Source: Anaerolineales bacterium
GTDB taxonomy: Bacteria; Chloroflexota; Anaerolineae; Anaerolineales; Villigracilaceae
Length of the DNA stretch: 44,319 nucleotides
Assembly: GCA_013360875.1 (NCBI GenBank)
Contig: JABWAU010000016.1
Coordinates: 1 to 44,319, forward strand
Reading direction: 5' to 3'
Positions 1-7,192 of this stretch are shown here, piece after piece. The notes below the pieces were generated by a model. That model made no database searches. It was given only the letters and a program-made list of their open reading frames with translations, and was not told the DNA's origin. The position numbers and the translations under genes are program-made. Within the stretch, counting starts at the first letter, position 1; every line of letters begins with the position of its first letter.

Positions 1-1157
1 ACCAATTGCGCCTCACGTCCCTGAAAATCCTCTTTGGATATGGTCACGATCACGAAACCGGCGTCGGGAGCCCACAATGCCTCCCACATGTTCGGGAAGG
101 TCTCAGGGCGCAGGACGACTCTGCCGGTGACGCCGTCCGGCGCGGAGCGAACAATTTGCAGTGGGGCGCGGTCAATAAATCCCTCTGTGTTCGGGACGCT
201 TGCGTAAAAGAAATATAATTGCCCATCGGGCGCAAGGAAGGGATTGTCGGCGACCTCGGCCGGGTTGGAATCGAAATCAGCGGAGAGCAGCGCGGTGACG
301 ACGCCGCTGGCGATGTCCACGCGCCAGAGACCGGCGTTGAACATGCCCATGTGTGGGCTGGCGGCATATAGAACGGAGCCATCGTCGCTGAGGTGGTAAT
401 CGCCGCAACAGATGATCGCGCCTTCGCCTCCGCTCAAGCGGGTCAATGCGTTCGAGGCGGGGTAATAGACGGCGGTGGAGGCGCCTTCGTAATAGCCGAG
501 CGTGACGAGCAGTTTGCTTCCATCGAGGGAGTATCCTTCGGGCCAGTACAGTTCGGATGGAATGAACAGCCCGCCGCCGACGTCGTTCCATTGGTCCTCG
601 ATCACGAGGTTGCTTGCACCGGTCAAGACGGAGTACAGATTCAACCCCTTGTGGCTGTATGCGATCGTTTGTCCGTCCGGCGAAAAAACGGGATTGCTAA
701 TCTTGCTCAGGTATGGATTATTCTCATCCACCGCGCCGCCGTCCCCAAGTATGCGCCTGTCGGAACCGTCCGCCTGGATGAGGAGCATTTGATTGTTCGA
801 AAGGTAAACAACGCTCCCGTCAAGGGAGGAAACGTCATAGTATTCGACCGGGTCAGGCTCGAAGGTGAGTTGTGCGATCGTTTCCCCGTCGTTTTCCATG
901 CGAAAGACCTGCGCGAGGCCGGCATCGTCGCTGCCCAAGTAATACAGACTGCGCGGGAGCAGGATGGAGGGGGATTCAGATTCCGGAGTCGCGCTGCTCG
1001 AAGAGTCCGGGGTCAGCGCTTGCATCGTCGCGGCGACGACGGTTGCCACCTGGTCTGATGGAATCTGTTCCGTGTCGCTGTTCGCAGGCAGGGAGCAAGC
1101 CAGAACGGCAAACACCAGGGTAATGTAACCAATAAGAGAACGAATACCTTTCTTCAT
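1..1157 (-). CDS. TolB-like beta-propeller lipoprotein (3' end outside window)
   Basis: This reading frame starts at ATG 1157 and stays open to the left edge, so about 385 residues are visible and the C-terminus is missing. The first 21 residues form a lipoprotein signal peptide: two lysines, a hydrophobic stretch, then a lipobox ending in Ala-Cys with Cys21 as the likely lipidated residue. A Ser/Thr-rich linker follows. The rest shows repeated motifs of the TolB/WD40-like propeller type, such as 'FSPDGQTIAYS', 'SLDGSVVYLS' and 'LSDDGSVLYAAS'. It is probably an exported, membrane-anchored propeller protein of unknown ligand. It is the last visible gene of the 4240-to-1 run, 94 bases downstream of the cyclic-di-AMP receptor-like gene, and may have its own promoter. 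Function beyond the fold is not evident. Confidence 0.85.
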   Translation of the reverse strand, partial: MKKGIRSLIGYITLVFAVLACSLPANSDTEQIPSDQVATVVAATMQALTPDSSSSATPESESPSILLPRSLYYLGSDDAGLAQVFRMENDGETIAQLTFEPDPVEYYDVSSLDGSVVYLSNNQMLLIQADGSDRRILGDGGAVDENNPYLSKISNPVFSPDGQTIAYSHKGLNLYSVLTGASNLVIEDQWNDVGGGLFIPSELYWPEGYSLDGSKLLVTLGYYEGASTAVYYPASNALTRLSGGEGAIICCGDYHLSDDGSVLYAASPHMGMFNAGLWRVDIASGVVTALLSADFDSNPAEVADNPFLAPDGQLYFFYASVPNTEGFIDRAPLQIVRSAPDGVTGRVVLRPETFPNMWEALWAPDAGFVIVTISKEDFQGREAQL

Positions 1158-1251
1158 GGACGCCTCGAGGGGAGGATGAAGCGCCGAAACATGGAGTCGC
1201 TGAGATTTATATTCCCAGCGTTTCCGCATCCCGGCAATGCAGGAGAAAATG

Positions 1252-1515
1252 TTACACCTGCTCGAACCGTTCCACCGGGACGACAAAAAGCGTGGCGCGC
1301 CTTTCGCCCGAAGGCAGGGGGGTCAATTTTGCGCGGATCAATTCCAGGGCAGACTCGAGGCGTTCGTCCCTCACGCCAAGCAGAAGCGTGACCACGCCGC
1401 TTCGCAGGAATCCGCCGGTGGAGGCGACGCGCGTGACGCGGTATTTGTCCGCGGTCAGCGCCTGGAGGACGTCGTCCGCGTCGTTGTCTTTGACGATGAG
1501 AATGACCATTTTCAT
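1252..1515 (-). CDS. PstA/DarA-like cyclic-di-AMP receptor (PII-fold), copy 2
   Basis: This 87-residue protein matches the cyclic-di-AMP receptor family (PstA/DarA, PF06153 type), which has a PII-like ferredoxin fold and binds c-di-AMP as a trimer. Seen in the sequence: the N-terminal strand 'MKMVILIVKDNDADDVLQAL', then the family signature 'ASTGGFLRSGVVTLLLGV' and the C-terminal strand 'ATLFVVPVERFEQV'. Known PstA proteins are about 109 residues, so this copy is short in the loop before the last strand. ATG 1515 is preceded by GAAGGAG at good spacing. The gene lies 68 bases downstream of a second, longer homologue and ends the set of PII-fold genes behind the antiporter. Ligand binding is inferred from the family. 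Confidence 0.85.
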   Translation of the reverse strand: MKMVILIVKDNDADDVLQALTADKYRVTRVASTGGFLRSGVVTLLLGVRDERLESALELIRAKLTPLPSGERRATLFVVPVERFEQV

Positions 1516-1583
1516 AATAATGCTCCTTCAGACAGATCGCGCTTCGACTTCGCGGCGCTTTCAGCGCCGCTCAGCGCGAAAGG

Positions 1584-1922
1584 TTAGATTTCCTCGAAAT
1601 GTTCGACCGGCAGGGCAAAAATGGTCGCGCCGCCCACGGTCACAGGAACAGGCGTCGGCATGGGAAGAGGCGAGCCCTCCAGCGGCATGGTCAGGTACTC
1701 GATGTGTTGTTTGCACGTTTCCCGCAAAACTCGAATCGCCTCCTCCTCCCTGCCTTCCTGCAGACCGATCAAGAGGGTGGCGTTGCGGCGACCAAGAAAA
1801 CCGCCCGCGCTGAAAAGGTACACCACAGGCTGGTCCAATTTTTCCAATGCGCGGGTCGCCTCATCCCGGTCCTGCTCCTGGACGACGGCAAGCATCAACA
1901 GTTTGATTTTGGAAACATCCAT
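1584..1922 (-). CDS. PstA/DarA-like cyclic-di-AMP receptor (PII-fold), copy 1
   Basis: This 112-residue protein is a second PstA/DarA-like PII-fold protein. The N-terminal strand 'KIKLLMLAVVQEQDRDEA' and the signature 'SAGGFLGRRNATLLIGL' match the family, with Ser-Ala replacing the usual Ser-Thr. The loop before the last strand is long and Pro-rich ('GSPLPMPTPVPVTVGGA'), which in PII-type proteins is where partner contacts usually lie. The frame is open upstream to 2039, but ATG 1922 is chosen because GGAGG sits 5 bases before it and homology begins there. It lies between a P-II-like gene and a shorter homologue. The two copies differ enough to suggest different partners or ligands; that is inference. 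Confidence 0.85.
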   Translation of the reverse strand: MDVSKIKLLMLAVVQEQDRDEATRALEKLDQPVVYLFSAGGFLGRRNATLLIGLQEGREEEAIRVLRETCKQHIEYLTMPLEGSPLPMPTPVPVTVGGATIFALPVEHFEEI

Positions 1923-1992
1923 ACGACCTCCAAAAAGACCGTTTGTAGGATAGTATACAGGATACCGGCGATGAGACAAGCGGTTCGACGAA

Positions 1993-2355
1993 TTATTCGG
2001 CAAATAAGGTCTCGTTCTCGCGCAGACCGTGCACCTCAAGCACAGGAAGCACGATCAGGATGCCGGTATGAGGCGCCTCCAGGGGACCGGTAATCGTTTC
2101 GGTGGCACGAATCAGTTTGGGGATGTCGAAATCGTCGGGGACCACGCTGAAGATTGTGCGATGCGTGCGCTCCTGCGTGCGCAACACCGTGCGGATGGAG
2201 GGGATCAGGGGCAGGTTGTCGTGTCCCGCCAATTGCCGGCCGATGCCGCTGCTATCCAGGATGGTGGCTCCCGTGACGCCCACACGCGCCCAGGCTTCGA
2301 GCGTCGCCATTGCCTTCCCTCCATCCGCCAGAACGAGAATGATCATTTTACTCAT
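1993..2355 (-). CDS. P-II-like signalling protein
   Basis: This 120-residue protein has the length and strand pattern of a GlnB/P-II-like protein: 'MSKMIILVLADGGKAMATLEAWARVGVTGATIL' at the N-terminus and 'GILIVLPVLEVHGL' at the C-terminus, with a 'SSGIGRQL' segment early. The canonical T-loop Tyr-51 uridylylation context is not obvious, so it is probably a PII-like sensor rather than classical GlnB. ATG 2355 overlaps the antiporter's end by 8 bases (2348-2355), so translation is probably coupled, and GGAAGG lies just upstream. Direct coupling suggests that it regulates the antiporter. PII-like proteins are known to control membrane transporters (GlnK-AmtB, SbtB-SbtA), but the ligand here is unknown. 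Confidence 0.75.
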   Translation of the reverse strand: MSKMIILVLADGGKAMATLEAWARVGVTGATILDSSGIGRQLAGHDNLPLIPSIRTVLRTQERTHRTIFSVVPDDFDIPKLIRATETITGPLEAPHTGILIVLPVLEVHGLRENETLFAE

Positions 2356-3595
2356 AGGATCCTTCCTTCCCAAAAGCCCATCTCAACAGGGGTGGAGTAA
2401 TAAGCGTTGTAACCAATACCACCAATACGATCACCGTGAATTTTTGCGCGGTAAGCAAACCCATTCCCTGTCCAACACCCGCAACGATCAAGCCGACCTC
2501 GCCGCGCGAGATCATGCCCACGCCCACGCGCAGCGCCTGGCGGTTGGAAAATCCCCCCAGGCGCGCTCCCAGCCCGCATCCAATGATCTTCGACGCGATG
2601 GCAACTACGATCAGAACCGCCGCGAGGAGTATAACGGACACCCCCAGGTCCCTGACGTTCGCCTGCAAGCCCACGCCCACCAGAAACAGAGGCACAAAAA
2701 AGGCGTAGTTCATGGTTTGCAGATCGCGCGTAATTTCTTCCCGCCAGTGGGTCTGCCCCAATCCGACGCCCGCGATGAAGGCTCCCGTGATCGCGGCGAT
2801 GCCGCCCACGAATTCCGCGCTCCAGGAAAAGAGCAGGGCGGAGACGATCACCAACGCCATCATGCCCTGGCTGATCGGAAGACGATTTGCCCATTCCGCA
2901 ATGCGAGGCAGGATCAGATAGCCGATCAAGCCCGACGCCAAAAGGGTCAGGATCATTCGCAGGATCACCACCCCCAGGTTTTCCCCTCCTCCCCCCACGA
3001 CGCTGACGAAAATGGAAAGCGAGAGAATGACCAGCACGTCGTCAACCACTGCGGCTCCGAGCAAAGCCATGCCTTCGGGAGTGCGCATCCGTTTCAACTC
3101 GATGAGGGTCTGCACAGAGATGCTCACGCTCGTCGCCGCCAGGACAATTCCCAGCAGGATGGATGAATTCTTCGAGTCAACAAAGGGCAACGCGGCGAAC
3201 GCCGTCAAAAGAATGGGCAGTATCATGCCGAACAAACCGGCCAGGAAAGCGGGACGCCCACTCTTGCGGAGGTCGTTCAATTCGGTCTCCAGTCCGGCGG
3301 AGAACATCAGAAATATCACGCCCAGTTGCGCCAATTGCAGGATGGTCCTCTCCGTGGCGCCGGATGGATCGTACAGAAAAGGGAGACGGAACAGGTCCAA
3401 CGCGGTGGGACCCAGCAAAAGACCCGCCATGAGTTCGCCCAGCACGGCAGGTTGACCGATCTTCACAGCCAGCGCGCCCGCAAGTTTGGCGCTGGCAATC
3501 AGAATCGCCAGCGCCAGAAGCAACGGCAACAGGCTGGAAGTTTCGCCCTCCGTTGAGGACAGGAGTCCGATGGAATGGAAAATTCCCATGTTCAT
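2348..3595 (-). CDS. CPA2-type cation/proton antiporter (Kef/NapA-like)
   Basis: This 415-residue membrane protein is rich in hydrophobic helices along its whole length. It belongs to the monovalent cation:proton antiporter-2 family, which exchanges Na+ or K+ for H+ across the cytoplasmic membrane. The early 'LAGALAVKIGQPAVLGELMAGLLLGP' segment and the later 'SRGEVGLIVA' motif are typical. It has no C-terminal RCK/TrkA-N domain, unlike KefB/KefC. It ends at the membrane domain ('FGKEGSYE'), and the next gene encodes a P-II-like protein in an 8-base overlap. The separate small proteins may supply the missing regulatory module. ATG 3595 is preferred to an in-frame TTG at 3598; ATG 3589 is also possible. 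The ion specificity cannot be read from the sequence. Confidence 0.9.
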   Translation of the reverse strand: MNMGIFHSIGLLSSTEGETSSLLPLLLALAILIASAKLAGALAVKIGQPAVLGELMAGLLLGPTALDLFRLPFLYDPSGATERTILQLAQLGVIFLMFSAGLETELNDLRKSGRPAFLAGLFGMILPILLTAFAALPFVDSKNSSILLGIVLAATSVSISVQTLIELKRMRTPEGMALLGAAVVDDVLVILSLSIFVSVVGGGGENLGVVILRMILTLLASGLIGYLILPRIAEWANRLPISQGMMALVIVSALLFSWSAEFVGGIAAITGAFIAGVGLGQTHWREEITRDLQTMNYAFFVPLFLVGVGLQANVRDLGVSVILLAAVLIVVAIASKIIGCGLGARLGGFSNRQALRVGVGMISRGEVGLIVAGVGQGMGLLTAQKFTVIVLVVLVTTLITPPLLRWAFGKEGSYE

Positions 3596-3667
3596 CAATG
3601 ACTCATCCCGGCGCCGCCGAGCCGTCGTCTCTCATGGCTGCACATTCCGTCACGCCTCGCCCTGGAC

Positions 3668-4240
3668 TCACTTTCTCTTTCTCCTGAAGAATTCCTCCCC
3701 CATTCCCGAAGAGCGTACGGGGAAAATGCCCTGTTGCACGGAGCGCAATTCCTCCACTGTGAAGAAGGCTTTGGGCGACACGTCCTGGATGATGCGAATG
3801 ACCTGTTCGAGTTCCCTGCGCATGACCACCGTATAGACCAGGATGACCGCCCCGCTCGCCCCCTGACCGTCCACAAAGGTCACACCATAGCCTTCTTCGC
3901 GCAGTCGTTCGACCAGGGAGTTTCCGTCCTTGGGGAGGATGGCGCGCACGACCAGCGTCCCGATGGCGAGTTTGTCCTCGATCACCATGCCGAAGAAATT
4001 CCCGACGGCGAACCCGGCAGCGTAGGCGAAATACGCCGCGAGGTTCCGCGCGCCGCCCACGATCTGCGAAACGACCGTGATCCAGATCAGCACTTCCACA
4101 AAACCGAGGAGGGGAGCCAACGCTTTCCTGCCGCGCGAGAGGAAGATGATCCGCATGGTGCCAAGAGTCACGTCTGTGACGCGCGCCAGGAAAACGATCA
4201 ATGGCAGGATGACCCAGGTATACCAATCGAATGTTTCCAT
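3668..4240 (-). CDS. UPF0316 family membrane protein (DUF5698 plus DUF2179)
   Basis: This 190-residue protein matches the UPF0316 family. The N-terminal half has about three membrane helices ('WVILPLIVFLARVTDVTLGTM', 'LLGFVEVLIWITVVSQIVGG', 'LAAYFAYAAGFAVGNFFGM'). The soluble C-terminal DUF2179 domain ends in 'ISPKAFFTVEELRSVQQGI'-type sequence ('VSPKAFFTVEELRSVQQGIF' here). DUF2179 is a small ferredoxin/PII-like fold, also found on YitT proteins, some of which contact c-di-AMP; any such role here is inference. The gene is first in the run that continues with the antiporter, 72 bases downstream. A TATAAT box ends exactly 6 bases before its ATG and no Shine-Dalgarno sequence is visible, suggesting a leaderless mRNA. 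Confidence 0.85.
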   Translation of the reverse strand: METFDWYTWVILPLIVFLARVTDVTLGTMRIIFLSRGRKALAPLLGFVEVLIWITVVSQIVGGARNLAAYFAYAAGFAVGNFFGMVIEDKLAIGTLVVRAILPKDGNSLVERLREEGYGVTFVDGQGASGAVILVYTVVMRRELEQVIRIIQDVSPKAFFTVEELRSVQQGIFPVRSSGMGEEFFRRKRK

Positions 4241-4252
4241 GAAGCAATTATA
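4241..4252 (-). promoter_or_regulatory. -10 box of a leaderless promoter for the UPF0316/antiporter operon
   Basis: On the minus strand TATAAT (4252-4247) is followed by TGCTTC and then the ATG at 4240. Transcription would start at or next to the A of the start codon. No clear -35 hexamer was seen. Confidence 0.6.
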
Positions 4253-4289
4253 AACTCAAGCGATGCGGTACCGCAGGATTCATCTTGCG

Positions 4290-4330
4290 CCCAAAATGCG
4301 ACACTGCGAATCGTGTCGCGGCATGCAATC
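4290..4330. repeat. Dispersed palindromic repeat, copy A
   Basis: It holds a perfect hairpin: GCGACAC (4298-4304), 8-base loop, GTGTCGC (4313-4319). About 40 bases around it resemble 35745-35784 (both have CCCAAA, GACACTGCGAA and CGTGTCGCG), so this is a dispersed element, not only a terminator. A separate 10-base palindrome GCGGTACCGC lies at 4265-4274. Both sit between asnB and the UPF0316 gene. Confidence 0.65.
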
Positions 4331-4332
4331 GT

Positions 4333-5826
4333 CTATAAACTCCTGCTGTTCCCCATGGTCGGGAGGATCCACTCGTCGTCGTAGAACTCGCGCAGGATAC
4401 GGTAGTAATACAACGCCTCCTTGTTTTGCAGGTTGTAGTTCCAATCCTTTTTGAGGCGGTCGCGCTCGAGGGTGAATTCCTCATCCGTAATTTTTTCGAC
4501 AGCCTCCTGGGCGATCAACTCGGAGGAACCGGCGCCTTTCGAGAACTTTACCTTGGGGCGATTGACGATCTCCTGCGGCAGTTCATTCGCGAAAGATTGG
4601 CGCAGCAGGGCTTTGGGAACGCGTTCGTGGTGAAGTTTCCAGGCGGCGGGAATGCCCATCGCAAGCGAAACAGATTTCACGTCCAAAAAAGGGACGCGGG
4701 CTTCCAATCCAAAAGCCATGGACATTCTATCGGCGCGCTGCAGGTTGGTGTTGTGAAGCGCGTTCGTGATGTGGAGCATCTCGTCCTGCAACTCGTCGGG
4801 CGTTTCATACCGCGCGAGATAATCGTACCCCGCGTAGACCTCGTCCGCGCCCTCGCCTGTGAGGATGACCTTGACGTGTTCGGAGGCAAGTTTGGCGAGA
4901 AAATAATTCGGGATGGCGCTTCGCACCAACGCGGGATCGAACGACTCGAGATAATAGAGGACGTCCGGCAGCGCCTCGATCATCTCCCGCGTGTCGTAGA
5001 CGTATTCGTGATGAACCGTCTCGAGATAACTGGACATCTGCCGCGCCGCCTCGAGATCGGGACTCCCTTCGACTCCCACCGCGAACGAATGCAGGTTCTC
5101 CGCTTCCTCGCGCGCCAACGCGGTGACAATGCTGCTGTCCAGCCCGCCGCTAAGACTGACTCCCACCGGCACGTCGGCAAGCAGGCGTTTGTACACCGCG
5201 CTCCGCAGCGTAGATTTGATCTCCGGGATCGCGTCGAGTTCGCTCCCGTCGAACGGGCGGATGGTCTCTTCGAGTCGGTAGTATTTGCGCCAGCCGAGCC
5301 GCGAGTGATACCAATGCCCGGCGGGAAACTCCTTGATGCGTTCCACATGCCCGACCAGAGCCTTGATCTCGGAGGCGAAGAGGAATTTTTTGCCGTCGTT
5401 GCCCCTGCCGTAATATAAAGGCTTGATGCCGAGCGGGTCGCGCGCCAGGAAGATCTCGCCTTTATGCTCGATGGCGAACGAGAACATGCCGTCCAAAAGT
5501 TTTACAAATTTGGGTCCTAGCCTGCGGTATAGATGAAGCAGTACTTCGGTGTCCGAATGCGTTTTGACGCGCAGGTCGGGAAGATATTTCCGTTTGAGTT
5601 CGCGATAGTTGTAGATCTCCCCGTTGAAAACAATGACTGTTCCTTGATACTCCATCGGTTGATGTCCGCCTTCCAGGTCCAGGATGGCAAGGCGGGTATG
5701 ACCGAAGGTCCCATTGGGGACTTGCATTACGCCGTGACCATCCGGTCCGCGATGCGAGATGGTCTTGATCATTTTTTCGACAGTTTGACTTGCTGGTTCC
5801 TGAAAAACTCCAGCGATTCCACACAT
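4333..5826 (-). CDS. asnB: Asparagine synthase (glutamine-hydrolysing)
   Basis: This 497-residue enzyme makes asparagine from aspartate, ATP and glutamine. The N-terminal glutamine amidotransferase domain starts with the processed catalytic Cys2 ('MCGIAGVF') and has 'SHRGPDG' (24-30) and 'FNGEIYNY' (68-75). The synthetase domain has the PP-loop 'SGGLDSS' (226-232) for ATP and 'GEGADE' (324-329). It is shorter than E. coli AsnB (554) and belongs to the compact form found in many bacteria and archaea. ATG 5826 is fixed by the Cys2 rule and by AAAGGAG upstream; a CATAAT -10 candidate lies at 5848-5843. It follows the opine-dehydrogenase-like gene by 140 bases on the same strand. Related synthases also amidate other substrates, so a specialised role cannot be excluded. 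Confidence 0.93.
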   Translation of the reverse strand: MCGIAGVFQEPASQTVEKMIKTISHRGPDGHGVMQVPNGTFGHTRLAILDLEGGHQPMEYQGTVIVFNGEIYNYRELKRKYLPDLRVKTHSDTEVLLHLYRRLGPKFVKLLDGMFSFAIEHKGEIFLARDPLGIKPLYYGRGNDGKKFLFASEIKALVGHVERIKEFPAGHWYHSRLGWRKYYRLEETIRPFDGSELDAIPEIKSTLRSAVYKRLLADVPVGVSLSGGLDSSIVTALAREEAENLHSFAVGVEGSPDLEAARQMSSYLETVHHEYVYDTREMIEALPDVLYYLESFDPALVRSAIPNYFLAKLASEHVKVILTGEGADEVYAGYDYLARYETPDELQDEMLHITNALHNTNLQRADRMSMAFGLEARVPFLDVKSVSLAMGIPAAWKLHHERVPKALLRQSFANELPQEIVNRPKVKFSKGAGSSELIAQEAVEKITDEEFTLERDRLKKDWNYNLQNKEALYYYRILREFYDDEWILPTMGNSRSL

Positions 5827-5966
5827 GATTTTTCTCCTTTACATTATGATCTTGATTTGAGTTCGATTGCCAAGCCTCAGCCGCGAAGTTCTCGAATGCT
5901 CACGAAGCGGAATTTTGAATCCGCGTTCATGCGCGCAATTCCCGGCAAAACGGCTTCGAGGACGAG

Positions 5967-7070
5967 TTAGTCCACCTTCCCTTCCCTCACGAAGCGCGTC
6001 AACTCGCTGACGCTCCATTCCGAGAGACCCAGTTTTTCGACCGTGCGTCCGCGCCGCCAGTAATCGGTGCGGTGGATGATGCTGGCGATCTGGATCATGC
6101 TCTCCATGCCGCGCACGGAGACGCCGTAACGTTTGCCCAGCGAGGCGATCGGCACGAGGCTCATCGGCACGTCCTCGAACAGGTAACGGTGGTTCAACGT
6201 GGAAGGTGCCTTGATGCCGTAGTAACCCGGCTGGTTGTGGATGGCTTCGTGCAGGTCCTCCCCGCTCGTGTCGTAGGCGAGTTTCAGCCATTCGAGCGCA
6301 GTGCGGGCGCGGATGCCCAACGCGGATGCCACCGTCACGCGCTCGCGGTCCAGCACTTCCAACATGCGCGCCACCGAAGGCGATACGCCGTCAATGTAGA
6401 ACTGATAATCGCCGTGCGTAGCTTCGATCCAGCCCATGTTGAGCAGGGTCAGCGCGGGGTGGAAGATGGCGCCCATGTTGTTCAATCCCGTATGCAGCAC
6501 GTCCACGCCGTCAATGAACTGGGGATACGCCTCGTTGATGACCTGCAATACTATTTCCGTGTTGTTGGAGGGAAGAGCCGCCAGGGGGACTGCCTCCTTG
6601 ATGCGGAAGATGCGCGCCTGCGCGGGACCGTCGGAGCGCGAGGCGTAGATGAACGTTTCCGCCTCGGCGATGGTCACGTTTGCCGTACAGCCGTTCTCGC
6701 GTATGACCTTCGAGAATTCGAGCGCGCCGCAGGTGCGGCCCGGATGCAGGATCACGATATGACCGTCTCGCAAATGCGGCGCGGAGGCTTTGGCGATGTC
6801 CGCGTGGGCGGAGGAGGGCAGGACGACCATGATCACGTCCGAGCGTTTGACCGCCTCGCCGATATCCGAAGTGACCTTTGCAAGTTTGCCGAATCCGCGC
6901 GGACCGCCCTCTTCGCCGCTGTCCAGTTCGATGCCGCCGCGCTTTTTGATGATCTCGACGTGTTCGGGCGTGCGGTTATACAACGTGACCGGGAAACCCA
7001 TCAGCGCCAGGTGCGCCGCCATTGCCTTGCCGCCGTGTCCCGCCCCGATCACTGTGATGTTTTTTGTCAT
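5967..7070 (-). CDS. NAD/NADP opine/octopine dehydrogenase family protein
   Basis: This 367-residue protein has an N-terminal Rossmann domain with the dinucleotide motif 'VIGAGHGGKAMAAHLA' (7-22) and a C-terminal all-helical domain typical of the NAD/NADP octopine/nopaline dehydrogenase family (PF02317). Members reductively join an amino acid to a 2-oxo acid, or act on related substrates. The His of 'NMGAIFHPALTLLNMG' matches the family's catalytic region. ATG 7070 is chosen because GGAGG sits 5 bases upstream, although the frame stays open to 7187. It lies 122 bases downstream of the cobalamin-binding mutase-like gene and may be co-transcribed with it. The substrate cannot be read from the sequence. 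Confidence 0.85.
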   Translation of the reverse strand: MTKNITVIGAGHGGKAMAAHLALMGFPVTLYNRTPEHVEIIKKRGGIELDSGEEGGPRGFGKLAKVTSDIGEAVKRSDVIMVVLPSSAHADIAKASAPHLRDGHIVILHPGRTCGALEFSKVIRENGCTANVTIAEAETFIYASRSDGPAQARIFRIKEAVPLAALPSNNTEIVLQVINEAYPQFIDGVDVLHTGLNNMGAIFHPALTLLNMGWIEATHGDYQFYIDGVSPSVARMLEVLDRERVTVASALGIRARTALEWLKLAYDTSGEDLHEAIHNQPGYYGIKAPSTLNHRYLFEDVPMSLVPIASLGKRYGVSVRGMESMIQIASIIHRTDYWRRGRTVEKLGLSEWSVSELTRFVREGKVD

Positions 7071-7117
7071 TGAAGCCTCCGATGTTGGGTTAGAAACTCC
7101 TGAAATTGCCTTTTCGA

Positions 7118-7169
7118 GTGGCGCGCCATCCTGAGCGGAGCCCGAAGGGCGCAGACGAAGGGGCGCCAC
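7118..7169. repeat. Short intergenic element with 7-base inverted ends
   Basis: GTGGCGC (7118-7124) and GCGCCAC (7163-7169) flank a core with CCTGAGCGGAGCCCGAAGGG. A related string (CCCGAAGCGAAGCGGAGTG) occurs inside the helicase gene near 34926, so this is probably a copy of a dispersed repeat. Confidence 0.45.
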
Positions 7170-7192
7170 GAGAAATGACACCTTCAAGGATG

